NCBI GenBank assembly: GCA_035289305.1
Contig: DATDXN010000026.1
Span: forward strand, 22,329-86,328
Direction: 5' to 3'
DNA length: 64,000 bases
Origin: DATDXN01 sp035289305
Lineage (GTDB): Bacteria > Patescibacteriota > Microgenomatia > UBA1406 > HO2-37-13b
Shown in pieces: positions 47,268-55,162 of the stretch (position 1 is the first letter of the stretch; each line of letters begins with the position of its first letter). The position numbers were made by a program, and so were the translations under genes. Below the pieces are notes generated by a model. The model searched no databases, was not told the DNA's origin, and saw only the letters and a program-made list of their open reading frames with translations.

Positions 47268-47296
47268 AATATGATTGAGGAAAATAATGCAAATAC

Positions 47297-47302
47297 TATA
47301 AT
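47297..47302 (+). promoter_or_regulatory. TATAAT box upstream of 47323 gene
   Basis: A perfect TATAAT on plus lies 20 nt before the ATG at 47323. The divergent minus gene starts at 47267, so the promoter region is about 55 bp. No Shine-Dalgarno is seen in the short leader. Confidence 0.4.
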
Positions 47303-47322
47303 ATAAAAGTAGAAAAATCAAT

Positions 47323-48261
47323 ATGAACCGTAAAGAAAAGCTTACTCAACAAAAACTTGAGGAGATAAAATTGAAATTAATGCTCATTGCCACGGATTAT
47401 GATGAAACGTTGAGAAGTAGAGTTTACACGGATTTTAATGACGACCGAGCCATCGATTTAATTAAAAAAATTCTCACTCATCATGCTCTCCTCATAATCA
47501 CAGCCAGAGGAGCTACCATTATCAAAATTCTATTACCTCATTTTGGCCGAAATGCTAAACAGGTACCGCGACACAGATTTTTTTTGGGTACAGGCAATGG
47601 AAGAATACTCTATGAAGTAATAAACAAACATCTCAAAGAAATCTATAATCACGGTCTTACCGCCTTAGATGTAAAATCGATATTGGAAGTTTATGAAGAA
47701 GTATTTGATGGATTGAAAATTAAAAAAAAAGAGCTTCTTCCAAAGGGACTAAAAACATACCAATCAATCATCTTGCAATTGAGGAATGATCGTATACCCC
47801 GTCAAATTTTCAAGCAGTGTTTTAAATACAATGGTGGAGTTTTTACTGAAGAAGCTAAGGTTGGACTCGTTCAAATCAAAGATCAAACGAGAAATAATAA
47901 GCTCATTTCTCATCTATCCCATTCTCTAGACAAAAAGCATCCAAATAAGTTTCAGGTGATCAGGGGAGATATTGATATTCATATCGTCAAACAATTGCCC
48001 GAAGATGGGAAAGTAACTGCGACAAAAAAAGTCATAGATTTGCTTGCTGTTAAATTAGGTCAAGTTGCTGTTTTTGGAGATTTGCCCAATGGAAATGACA
48101 AAGAAATTCTGACGAGTTTCCCCTTTAGTTTTACCAACGCTATAGATTTCTATAGAGAAAAAACAGAACCTACATCTTCTCCTTTTCTTTTACCAGGAGC
48201 ATTAGAATCTCCTATAGGCAGTGTACACAAAGCGATCCATTTCTTACTAAATGATACATAG
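47323..48261 (+). CDS. HAD superfamily hydrolase, Cof/sucrose-phosphatase-like
   Basis: A 312-residue HAD protein. Motif I is IATDYDETL (nucleophile and acid/base Asp residues), motif II lies in LLIITARG, and motif IV is AVFGDLPNGNDKEIL. The large C2-type cap occupies residues ~90-210, as in Cof-like sugar phosphatases. It is followed by a NeuB-type gene whose start overlaps its end. In nonulosonic-acid pathways a phosphatase and a NeuB-like synthase are consecutive steps, which supports, without proving, a sugar-phosphate substrate. Confidence 0.82.
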   Translation: MNRKEKLTQQKLEEIKLKLMLIATDYDETLRSRVYTDFNDDRAIDLIKKILTHHALLIITARGATIIKILLPHFGRNAKQVPRHRFFLGTGNGRILYEVINKHLKEIYNHGLTALDVKSILEVYEEVFDGLKIKKKELLPKGLKTYQSIILQLRNDRIPRQIFKQCFKYNGGVFTEEAKVGLVQIKDQTRNNKLISHLSHSLDKKHPNKFQVIRGDIDIHIVKQLPEDGKVTATKKVIDLLAVKLGQVAVFGDLPNGNDKEILTSFPFSFTNAIDFYREKTEPTSSPFLLPGALESPIGSVHKAIHFLLNDT

Positions 48262-48295
48262 ATATTTATACTTGATTTTTTTAGCAAGATTTACT

Positions 48296-49498
48296 ATGAT
48301 TCTTCCTACCATCTCCATGAATCAAAACACAATTTTTGAAGACTTGTTTGTTCTTGAGTTGGCCAACAATCATTGGGGGAGTCTGAAACGGGGACTCAAG
48401 ATTATTAATGATTTTGCCAAGATTGTCCGCTTCAACAATGTCCGCGCTGCAATAAAACTTCAGTTTCGAGACGTAGATAATTTCATTCATAAACACTATC
48501 GCAATCGTAGTGATGTCCGCTACATCAAAAAAACAATCGCAACAAAAATGTCTGATGAAGATTTTGCCATTTTGGTCAGAGCCATAAAAAAAAGCGGCTG
48601 TATACCGATGGCGACTCCTTTTGACGAACGGTCAGTAGAATTATGTGTCAATCTCGGTCTTGATATGATCAAAATTGCAAGCTCTGATATTAACGACTGG
48701 GTACTGATTGAAAAAATCGCGACTACTAAAAGACCAGTCATCGTCTCAACTGGAGGATCATCTCTCAAAGATATGGATGATCTGGTAAAATTTTTTGACA
48801 ATAGAAATATTCCCCTTGCCATCAATCATTGTGTTGCTCTCTATCCTTCGGAAGACAGTGAACTGGAGCTTAACCAAATAGATTTTCTCAAAAACCGGTA
48901 TCCTCACCATGCCGTCGGCTTTTCCTCTCATGAGTATCACGATTGGAATCGATCAATGCTTATCTCTTATGCAAAAGGCGCACGGACATGGGAGCGACAC
49001 ATCGATATTGAGATGGACGGCGTACCTGTCTCGCCGTATTGTTCACTTCCTCATCAGATAGATACGTGGTTTAAGGCGTATCACAAAGCACGAGCAATGT
49101 GCGGAGGAGCTGCCATCAATAAACGTGTTCCTCCTCCACATGAGATCAAGTATTTAGACGAATTAATACGAGGCGTGTATGCAAAAAAAAACATGCCAGA
49201 GGGACACGTATTGTCAGAAAAAGACGTATATTTAGCCATACCGCTTCTTAAGGGACAAATTTCCTGCCGGGAGCTCATGGATGGAGAAGTTTTAATTAAA
49301 CCATGCAAAAAAGATGAACCGATTTTCATCGATATGATTGACAGTCCTTATGCATATAATAAACAACTCAAAAACTTTATTTATGAACGGGGTATAAACG
49401 TAAGCCAACCTGAAGAAACTATAGAAAAAATTTCGCCCTCTGTCAAAAAAAACGGTGAGAGGAAAAGACGCTATAAAACACTTAAATCACACCTTTGA
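48296..49498 (+). CDS. NeuB-family synthase with SAF domain
   Basis: About 400 residues. Starts at 48251, 48296 and 48317 are in frame; 48296 or 48317 is preferred because homology begins at FEDLFVLELANNHWGS. The TIM barrel carries the NeuB markers ELANNH, AIKLQF, MATPFDE, IKIASSD and STGGSSL, and HCVALYP. The C-terminal ~60 residues before the tail form a SAF/antifreeze-like domain (EKDVYLAIPLLKGQISCREL). NeuB enzymes condense PEP with an N-acyl hexosamine-type sugar to form a nonulosonic acid. No CMP-sugar synthetase or NeuC is in this window. The stop is two bases from the convergent rfbG. Confidence 0.85.
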   Translation: MILPTISMNQNTIFEDLFVLELANNHWGSLKRGLKIINDFAKIVRFNNVRAAIKLQFRDVDNFIHKHYRNRSDVRYIKKTIATKMSDEDFAILVRAIKKSGCIPMATPFDERSVELCVNLGLDMIKIASSDINDWVLIEKIATTKRPVIVSTGGSSLKDMDDLVKFFDNRNIPLAINHCVALYPSEDSELELNQIDFLKNRYPHHAVGFSSHEYHDWNRSMLISYAKGARTWERHIDIEMDGVPVSPYCSLPHQIDTWFKAYHKARAMCGGAAINKRVPPPHEIKYLDELIRGVYAKKNMPEGHVLSEKDVYLAIPLLKGQISCRELMDGEVLIKPCKKDEPIFIDMIDSPYAYNKQLKNFIYERGINVSQPEETIEKISPSVKKNGERKRRYKTLKSHL

Positions 49499-49500
49499 TA

Positions 49501-50454
49501 TCACCCACGTATAGATTTTAAGTACCACACATATATTTTATTTATCATATCAAAAAAATCGTGACGAGGTTTCCATCCGACCATTTTTTTTATCTTTGAC
49601 CAATCAAGCGATTGATAGGGAATTTCGTTTTTTGCCGTGTTCAAAATACGATATTTCAGCTTTTTCTTTACTATTTTCTCTATCAATTTCATAAGTTCCA
49701 AGACTGATAACGTTTCGCGTGAACCAAAATTAAAGGCTTCTCCTTTAACCTTTTCAATATTTTCTGCAAGCGCTATATATCCGGCAACAACGTCTTTGAC
49801 ATAGAGATAATCGCGTATGTATTTCCCATTACTGCGTATTTCCAACGTCTCCTGACGTATCAGCGCTTTCATAATGCCGGGAATAATGCGTGAAAAATTC
49901 AAATCTCCTTCTCCATAAATATTGCCAAAACGCGTGGTAACGGCAGGAACGCCATAGGTTTTGAAGTAAGAGTAGACGATCAAGTCAGCCGCGGACTTTG
50001 ATACTTCATACGGATGGTCTCCTTTGAGCGCGTCTTGCTCCGTATACTTTTTCTTTCCATGCTTCCCATATGCTTTATCAGAGGAGGCGACAATAACTGC
50101 CTTCACGCACGGGAAGAGCCGAGCACTCTCCAGTACGTTAATGGTCCCGAGAATATTGGAGTACAGTGTTCGTTTGGGATTATGGTAGGCGACGTCAACC
50201 AATGGTTGAGCGGCCAAATGAAAAATATACTCGATATCAAACTTTGTGACAATGTCAAATACTTTTTCAAAATTGCACACATCAACATCAACCATGGTAA
50301 CTTTTTCTTCAAGCTTTTGAGTAAAAAAATAGGAAAGGGGACTTTGCGTTTGAAACGTTGTCACAACATGAACATTTTGCTTCACGAGCGCCTCAACAAG
50401 GTGCGACCCGACAAATCCCGTTCCTCCCGTCACCAGAATATTTCGACCGCTCAT
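49501..50454 (-). CDS. rfbG: CDP-glucose 4,6-dehydratase
   Basis: A 317-residue extended SDR from the ATG at 50454, chosen because it forms an ATGA overlap with the upstream stop; Mets at 50460 and 50490 are also in frame. NAD motif: ILVTGGTGFVGSHLVEAL. The segment HLAAQPLV and the signature SSDKAYG, with catalytic YEVSK, distinguish CDP-glucose 4,6-dehydratases from dTDP- and GDP-specific enzymes. It converts CDP-glucose to CDP-4-keto-6-deoxyglucose in the cytoplasm. The upstream gene makes CDP-glucose; rfbH at 32126-33370 would act next. Confidence 0.9.
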   Translation of the reverse strand: MSGRNILVTGGTGFVGSHLVEALVKQNVHVVTTFQTQSPLSYFFTQKLEEKVTMVDVDVCNFEKVFDIVTKFDIEYIFHLAAQPLVDVAYHNPKRTLYSNILGTINVLESARLFPCVKAVIVASSDKAYGKHGKKKYTEQDALKGDHPYEVSKSAADLIVYSYFKTYGVPAVTTRFGNIYGEGDLNFSRIIPGIMKALIRQETLEIRSNGKYIRDYLYVKDVVAGYIALAENIEKVKGEAFNFGSRETLSVLELMKLIEKIVKKKLKYRILNTAKNEIPYQSLDWSKIKKMVGWKPRHDFFDMINKIYVWYLKSIRG

Positions 50455-51230
50455 TTCCATACTCTCCACGGTGGAGCGCCAGAATTCCACAACTTATTCA
50501 GATCCTCAACTTCCTTATACGTATCCATGCAAAACCAAAATCCTTCATGGCGATACAGTGAAAGCTGATTTTCTTTGGCCATGCGCCGCAGCGCAGGATG
50601 TTCTGTCTCCCCGGGGCGAAGATAATCAAATACGCGCTTGTCAAACAGCATGAATCCACCATTCACCCAATCGGGAAGGACGGGCTTTTCGACAAAATTT
50701 TTTACGAGATGACGATCATCGATTCTTACTAAACCAAACTTCGATCTGGGATGAACACCGGTGATAGTACCGATGGTTTTTTGTTTTTTGTGAAATCTGA
50801 CCAATTCAGTAATATCAAGGTCCGTGACACCATCTCCGTACGTTGCCATAAAATACTTGTCTTTCTCCGGAATATATTTTTTGCATCGCAGAAGACGTTC
50901 TCCCGGCTCTGTATCAACGCCCGTGTCAACGAAGGTAATCTTGAAACTATCAATATCATTCCTCTCCTCAAGGAAAAATTTTGCTTTGTGATTTCGCGTA
51001 TTGAGGATAAAATCAGCAGTAAATGCTTTTTGATTAAGAAAATAATCCTTGATATAGTCTGCTTTGTATCCAAGAGCGAGTATGAACTCACTGTAGCCGT
51101 GATATGCATAAATTTTCATGATATGCCATACCACCGGGTGTTTTCCCACATATACCATTGGTTTTGGTTTGAATTCAGTTTCTTCCTTGAGCCTCGTTCC
51201 TGTCCCGCCGCAGAGAATAATGACTTTCAT
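50451..51230 (-). CDS. rfbF: glucose-1-phosphate cytidylyltransferase
   Basis: A 259-residue nucleotidylyltransferase with the RfbF signature: VIILCGGTGTRLKEETEFKP, KPMVYVGKHPVVWHIMKIYA, LALGYKADYIKDYF, and TYGDGVTDLD with the metal-binding Asp pair. Length equals the family norm. It makes CDP-glucose from CTP and glucose-1-phosphate, the entry to CDP-deoxy sugars. It is followed by rfbG with ATGA coupling. On minus, TATAAT lies 11 nt before the ATG, so the pair probably has its own promoter and a very short leader. Confidence 0.92.
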   Translation of the reverse strand: MKVIILCGGTGTRLKEETEFKPKPMVYVGKHPVVWHIMKIYAYHGYSEFILALGYKADYIKDYFLNQKAFTADFILNTRNHKAKFFLEERNDIDSFKITFVDTGVDTEPGERLLRCKKYIPEKDKYFMATYGDGVTDLDITELVRFHKKQKTIGTITGVHPRSKFGLVRIDDRHLVKNFVEKPVLPDWVNGGFMLFDKRVFDYLRPGETEHPALRRMAKENQLSLYRHEGFWFCMDTYKEVEDLNKLWNSGAPPWRVWK

Positions 51231-51241
51231 ACACGATCATC

Positions 51242-51247
51242 ATTATA
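51242..51247 (-). promoter_or_regulatory. TATAAT box 11 nt upstream of rfbF
   Basis: Minus-strand TATAAT (plus coordinates 51242-51247), 11 nt from the ATG at 51230. It lies in the 58-bp gap behind the histidine phosphatase gene. No -35 is visible. Confidence 0.55.
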
Positions 51248-51288
51248 CCCATTCATTTTCAGAATGCAATCTTTAAACTTTTTATACG

Positions 51289-51938
51289 TCAATACATCTT
51301 TCTTTCAACACTCGAAGATGATTGTCTCTCTGGAGCGATTAATGCTCCTTCTTTCAAGATGAACTTCGAGTCAAACGATAACCACCATGCTTCGCCTTTC
51401 TTCAGGTAATGTTTATCTCGTGCAACACTTGGCACTTCATGTCGTGGATGAAGTAACCTATCCATATAAACTCTCGTTGCATCGCCATGTCCTACGATAC
51501 CAATATGTTTTCCTTTTTCTTTCACAAGAATTTCTTCTATCGCCGTTATAATCCGTATTGACATACCACATAATGACTCTTGATCAGGAGTCAAAGAAGG
51601 AACATCGTAGATATTGCCGCCAACTTGTTCCAACTCTTCCATTGTGCGTCCTGCCCATCCAGGAGCTACTACATCATGAAGATTTTCTCCGATGGCATGT
51701 TAAAAATAGCAAGTTCAGCTGCGATCAGTGATGCACTTTCTTTCGTTCTCTCATAGGGACTCGTATATAAAACATCAAGTCTGACTCCTGTTCTTCTTAA
51801 GTGTCTACCTAGACTTCTCATCTGTTCTTTTCCCTCCGCGCTCAAATGCGCATCAGGGCCATAAATTAATTTTCTTCCTTCTTCATCGTGTTGATACTCA
51901 ACCTCTCCGTGGCGAATAAGATAAAGCACAGTATTCAT
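51289..51938 (-). pseudogene. histidine phosphatase (phosphoglycerate mutase-like), single-base frameshift
   Basis: Two adjoining minus-strand frames make one protein. The first (51938-51669, 89 residues) has the catalytic LIRHGE (Arg9-His10) and TSPYERTKESA. The second (from the frame carrying APGWAGRTMEELEQ down to 51289) has the second catalytic His in IGIVGHGDATRVYMDRLL. A one-base shift at the A-run at plus 51683-51686 (four A on the coding strand, five would restore frame) joins them as ...PSEKNLHDVVAPGWAGRT. It is either a recent mutation, an assembly error at a homopolymer, or programmed -1 slippage. A TATAAT 9 nt before the ATG shows that it was an expressed gene. Confidence 0.8.
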
Positions 51939-51947
51939 ATCGACTGT

Positions 51948-51953
51948 ATTATA
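51948..51953 (-). promoter_or_regulatory. TATAAT box 9 nt upstream of ATG 51938
   Basis: Minus-strand TATAAT at plus 51948-51953, with exactly 9 nt to the ATG of the histidine phosphatase. This leaves room for only a 2-3-nt leader. Confidence 0.55.
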
Positions 51954-52294
51954 CTATATATGTCTACTCACACTCGCTAATTTTTTCTTCCATACCCATA
52001 TTTGATGTTGAGGTGTATTCAGAAACCCTATTTTTCCCCATTATCACGGCTATTCAGAAAAAAATTTTGGTCAAAAGCATCGAGGTTCCCTTTTCGTATC
52101 CTTACATGCAAAAAATAAACGAAGAAAAGGCTTCACGTGAGTTGTTTGTGCACAAAAGAAAAGTGCAAAAAATGATTTTGATCATCGAGCTTTTACATTT
52201 TGTGAGTTTTCTTGAGCAAAACCAGGGAAGCAGAGTAAAGAGGAAAAAAATATCGTTTAAAAATTAAAATTTTAAATTAAAAATTATTTTTTGC
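51954..52294. other. intergenic stretch without a convincing gene
   Basis: This is about 340 bp between the histidine phosphatase promoter and the 52313 gene. A possible GTG-initiated frame at 52013-52267 (84 codons) has no recognisable family, no promoter at the usual distance, and a lysine-rich composition typical of random AT-rich frames. A short AT-only tract precedes the 52313 promoter. Nothing else is identified. Confidence 0.4.
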
Positions 52295-52300
52295 TATACT
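52295..52300 (+). promoter_or_regulatory. extended -10 (TGC-TATACT) upstream of 52313
   Basis: TATACT at 52295-52300 is preceded by TGC, an extended -10. The ATG follows after 12 nt. Confidence 0.5.
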
Positions 52301-52312
52301 TCCTCTTATTCT

Positions 52313-52765
52313 ATGTTTTTGGTAAAACCTGCATATGCCAATTGTCCTGTATGTATCGTGACGGTGGGCGGCGGACTTTTGATCGCCAAAAAACTCGGCG
52401 TTGATGATTTGTTGGCCACCATTTGGATCTCGGGACTCAATACCGCTATTGCCTTTTGGATCGCCACACGAATAAAAAACAAACTATGGGGAAATCCTAT
52501 TCTGTGGTCTCTCTTTTTTTTCGCAACGACGATCATATATTTTATATGGAGTAAACAGACGGGCGGAAAAAGTAATATGATATGGGGTATTAACAAGGTG
52601 TTTTTAGGTACCACAATTGGCATACTCGTTTTTTTCCTCGGTGTATTTTTTGATAAATTCATTCGGTACAAAAATCACGGGAAAGTGCTTTTTTATTATC
52701 AAAAAGTAATTATTCCATTGGGACTATTGATTGCAATAACGATTATTTTTAAGTTTCTTGTATAA
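52313..52765 (+). CDS. small integral membrane protein with N-terminal CPVC motif
   Basis: A 150-residue protein with about five hydrophobic segments (residues ~17-35, 40-60, 62-80, 100-120, 128-148). A redox-type CxxC (CPVC, residues 11-14) lies directly before the first membrane span after a possible cleavable or anchor leader (MFLVKPAYAN). Family not recognised. It ends inside the TATAAT that serves the next gene, so it may be transcribed separately from the hydrogenase-related operon; functional connection with that operon is only suggested by position and the CxxC. Confidence 0.7.
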   Translation: MFLVKPAYANCPVCIVTVGGGLLIAKKLGVDDLLATIWISGLNTAIAFWIATRIKNKLWGNPILWSLFFFATTIIYFIWSKQTGGKSNMIWGINKVFLGTTIGILVFFLGVFFDKFIRYKNHGKVLFYYQKVIIPLGLLIAITIIFKFLV

Positions 52766-52766
52766 T
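52761..52766 (+). promoter_or_regulatory. TATAAT box 7 nt upstream of ATG 52774
   Basis: TATAAT overlaps the TAA stop of the upstream gene and is 7 nt from the ATG of the hydrogenase-operon first gene; the mRNA would start at or next to the ATG. Confidence 0.55.
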
Positions 52767-52773
52767 TTCCACT

Positions 52774-53304
52774 ATGCACGCTGATGAACAGATCAAAAAA
52801 TTCATGGACACTGTAAAAAAATTGGAGAAAAACGAAAAACTTGATTTATCATCCGATGAGGATCTTTCAATTGCAGTCATGAATTTGATCTCGATTGAAG
52901 AACATCTTTTTTTCTCCGGCGGAAAAACCGGCAAAACTCACTATTTTGATCTATTGAGCGAAGTACGCGACATGCGAAAACAGCTCCTGAAAATGCTTAT
53001 CAAAAAATATGAGGGAGAAGTCTGGTGCATCAGCAAACACCTCCTTGCCGCATCCATGCGCCTCATGGAAGTGGGAACGAAAGCGCAAGGAAAAAGAGAG
53101 ACGGAAAAAGCACATGATCTCTTCAAAAAATCATATGACCTTTACAACCTTTTTTGGAGTTTGAACCTCGGGATGATCAAAAAAGAAGAGCTCAAGGATA
53201 TTGATGGAGAAAAAAAAGAAACACCTATCGCACATAAAAATACCGATTTCTTGGGTAAAATGAGTGGGTTTATCGGGAAAATCCTTGATTGTTGTAAAGA
53301 ATGA
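52774..53304 (+). CDS. helical protein of hydrogenase-associated operon, function unknown
   Basis: A 176-residue, charged and nearly all-helical protein (helices roughly 3-20, 28-46, 54-75, 78-115, 105-130). No catalytic motif is evident; single Cys at CISKHLLAAS and a CC near the C-terminus (KILDCCKE). I do not recognise the family. It opens a plus-strand operon continuing with HypC, an EamA transporter, a DUF6390-like protein and a hydrogenase maturation protease, with only 4 bp before hypC, so a role in hydrogenase assembly or regulation is a fair guess. Confidence 0.7.
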   Translation: MHADEQIKKFMDTVKKLEKNEKLDLSSDEDLSIAVMNLISIEEHLFFSGGKTGKTHYFDLLSEVRDMRKQLLKMLIKKYEGEVWCISKHLLAASMRLMEVGTKAQGKRETEKAHDLFKKSYDLYNLFWSLNLGMIKKEELKDIDGEKKETPIAHKNTDFLGKMSGFIGKILDCCKE

Positions 53305-53308
53305 CGCT

Positions 53309-53464
53309 ATGTGCTATCTTAAACCATTGAAAATAAAAGAAATTAAAAAAAACATTGCCATTTTGGATAATGGGATACGGGCGCGAATTGACACAAAAAA
53401 TATGACACTGAAGGAAAACGACCGCGTATTAGTATTTGGAAATCTCATCGTCGAAAAAGTATGA
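53309..53464 (+). CDS. hypC: HypC/HupF-like hydrogenase maturation chaperone
   Basis: A 51-residue protein starting MCYLKPLKIKEI, with the invariant N-terminal Cys2 of HypC (exposed after Met removal, binds the Fe(CN)2CO precursor with HypD and then the large subunit). The remainder is a small beta-barrel pattern (AILDNGIRARID, ENDRVLVFGNLIVEKV). It is shorter than the usual 70-90 residues, lacking the C-terminal helix. It ends in ATGA with the EamA gene. HypA, B, D, E and F are not in the window, so they must lie elsewhere if the hydrogenase is active. Confidence 0.82.
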   Translation: MCYLKPLKIKEIKKNIAILDNGIRARIDTKNMTLKENDRVLVFGNLIVEKV

Positions 53465-54390
53465 ACAAAACACTTTTGAAAGGAGTATGCTTCGCACTTT
53501 TAACCGCAATTGTTTCAGGAATTGCGCTTTTCTACTCAAAACTCACTATTGTGAGAGTCCCACCGATCCTTTTCACCGCCTCACGAAATACCTATGTCGC
53601 CATTGCTTTTCTGTTGCTTTTTTTATTGGGACGAAAAATCAACGTCAATGAACTGAAAAAAGCGAAAAAGAAAACGCTTATTCTTTTGATACTGGTGGGC
53701 ATTATCGGGGGAGGAGTACCGTTTTATCTTTTTTTCACCGGACTGCAATATACCCCAGTGGCAACAGCAAACCTCATCCACAAAACGCTCTTCATCTGGG
53801 TTTCGATTCTTGCAATGGTTTTTTTGGGTGAGAAATTTAATTTCATGTACTTTGTAAGCTACTTGCTCATTGTGGCCGGTAGTTTCTATATCCTTCCGGT
53901 ACATTTCTCACTTTCGTTTAATAAAGGTGAACTGATCATTTTCGCCGCAACTATGCTCTGGGCGATTGAAAACATCATCGCGAAGCGAGTTTTGAGGGAG
54001 ATTTCTTCAAACACGGTAGCGCTTGCTCGCATGGGAATTGGATCTATCATACTTTTTGCATTCTTTTTTGTTGGAGGAAAAAAAGCACCACCTCTCCTTT
54101 TCGATTTTGATCATCTGACAACGCTCATCATCGGCGGAAGCCTTTTGTTTTTTTATGTGTTCTTCTGGTACCGGGCGCTTAAATATGCGCCGGCAAGCAT
54201 CGTAACGCTTATTTTGACGTTTGCGACCATTGCGCAGAGCCTGCTCATTCGTGTCTATACTGGCGTCCATTTTGCCAAAAACAGTATCTATTCAATGCTG
54301 CTTGTGAGTATTGGTATTGCGCTTATTTTCGCCTTTGCCATGGCGCAATTGTTTCACTCAAAGACAGAAAAACCTGTACGACATGGATAA
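53461..54390 (+). CDS. EamA/DMT family transporter
   Basis: A 309-residue membrane protein with ten helices in two EamA repeats (residues ~5-140 and ~150-300). The typical motifs VPPILFTASRNTYVAIAFLL (repeat 1), TPVATANLIHKTLFIWVSILAMVFLGEKF (given as landmarks TPVATAN and FLGEKF) and the second repeat YAPASIVTLILTF are present. The substrate is unknown. It is tightly coupled to hypC by ATGA and overlaps the DUF6390-like gene by 8 bp. Such a transporter within a hydrogenase maturation operon could export or import a metabolite or metal related to fermentative redox balance; this is speculation. Confidence 0.85.
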   Translation: MNKTLLKGVCFALLTAIVSGIALFYSKLTIVRVPPILFTASRNTYVAIAFLLLFLLGRKINVNELKKAKKKTLILLILVGIIGGGVPFYLFFTGLQYTPVATANLIHKTLFIWVSILAMVFLGEKFNFMYFVSYLLIVAGSFYILPVHFSLSFNKGELIIFAATMLWAIENIIAKRVLREISSNTVALARMGIGSIILFAFFFVGGKKAPPLLFDFDHLTTLIIGGSLLFFYVFFWYRALKYAPASIVTLILTFATIAQSLLIRVYTGVHFAKNSIYSMLLVSIGIALIFAFAMAQLFHSKTEKPVRHG

Positions 54391-55162
54391 AAAAGGGCTT
54401 TTGTTATGCGCGCAATATGCCGCCTCACCGAATTTCTTTGGGTTTTGTGGACCTTCCAAAAGTAGTTCTCTGATAGATCATCTTGTTGAAAAACAGGCAG
54501 ATGGTGAAGTTTCGTATATCTTGTCGGAGTTTGAAACGCTGTATCCATATCTGCGGCTTATTGCGCGTGAAAACAGTATAGCTGATTTTTTTGATAGGAA
54601 GGTCGTGGAAGCCTACTGGATCGGTAATAACCTCCTGTGTTCTGTGCGTCAACAAAATGATTCTTTTTTTGATCAATGCTTGGGGCTTGAGAGAAAAATA
54701 GAGCGAAAAAACTTTGCGGCATTTATGCGCAAAATTCGTCTTTTTAATTATCTTCCTCATCACGCATTTCATGTCATGAACATTTTCAAACGAACCGGCA
54801 GAAATCCTTCTGTCCATACCATCGAGACAATGGATGCGTGCAAAATCGGGTGGGGGAGAGTGATTGCAATCAACGCAGACTCTTGGGCAATCGTGGCGAC
54901 AAAACCTCTTATCATGAAAAAGAATAAACTTGCGCTCGGAACTGCCATGCAAAAAAACATACAGTTTTCGTACGGGAAGAAACAGTATATGAAGAAATTG
55001 CTGCATGGGTCGTGGGTGAGTTTTCATTGGGAACATGTGTGTGATATTTTGACCGAAAAACAAGTCAAAAATCTTGCATATTATACGCAAAAGGCAATCG
55101 ATTTTTTCAATAACCCGACAAAAAGATATGAACATCTACGTTTTTGGCAATTCTTTGGTTAA
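54383..55162 (+). CDS. DUF6390-like hydrogenase-associated protein
   Basis: A 259-residue protein from the ATG at 54383, chosen because the conserved part starts at LLLCAQYAASPNFFGFCGP; an upstream Met at 54311 lies within the transporter gene. That opening is what I associate with DUF6390 proteins found beside [NiFe] hydrogenases in Patescibacteria; recognition is from memory of the pattern. Later segments include FNYLPHHAFHVMNIFKRTG, CKIGWGRV and VSFHWEHVC. No known catalytic residues. It overlaps the transporter by 8 bp and the maturation protease by 35 bp. Confidence 0.72.
   Translation: MDKKGLLLCAQYAASPNFFGFCGPSKSSSLIDHLVEKQADGEVSYILSEFETLYPYLRLIARENSIADFFDRKVVEAYWIGNNLLCSVRQQNDSFFDQCLGLERKIERKNFAAFMRKIRLFNYLPHHAFHVMNIFKRTGRNPSVHTIETMDACKIGWGRVIAINADSWAIVATKPLIMKKNKLALGTAMQKNIQFSYGKKQYMKKLLHGSWVSFHWEHVCDILTEKQVKNLAYYTQKAIDFFNNPTKRYEHLRFWQFFG

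Noticed and set aside
49081..50653. Several long antisense frames opposite neuB-like, rfbG and rfbF genes
   Set aside because: They lie fully within strongly recognised genes and show no coherent domain.
52013..52267. GTG-initiated 84-codon frame
   Set aside because: No family resemblance, no promoter or ribosome-binding site at the expected distance, and composition like random AT-rich DNA.
54425..55135. 236-codon minus frame opposite the DUF6390-like gene
   Set aside because: It is Cys/Phe/His-rich in the manner of a complement frame; the plus frame has a recognisable family pattern and operon context.
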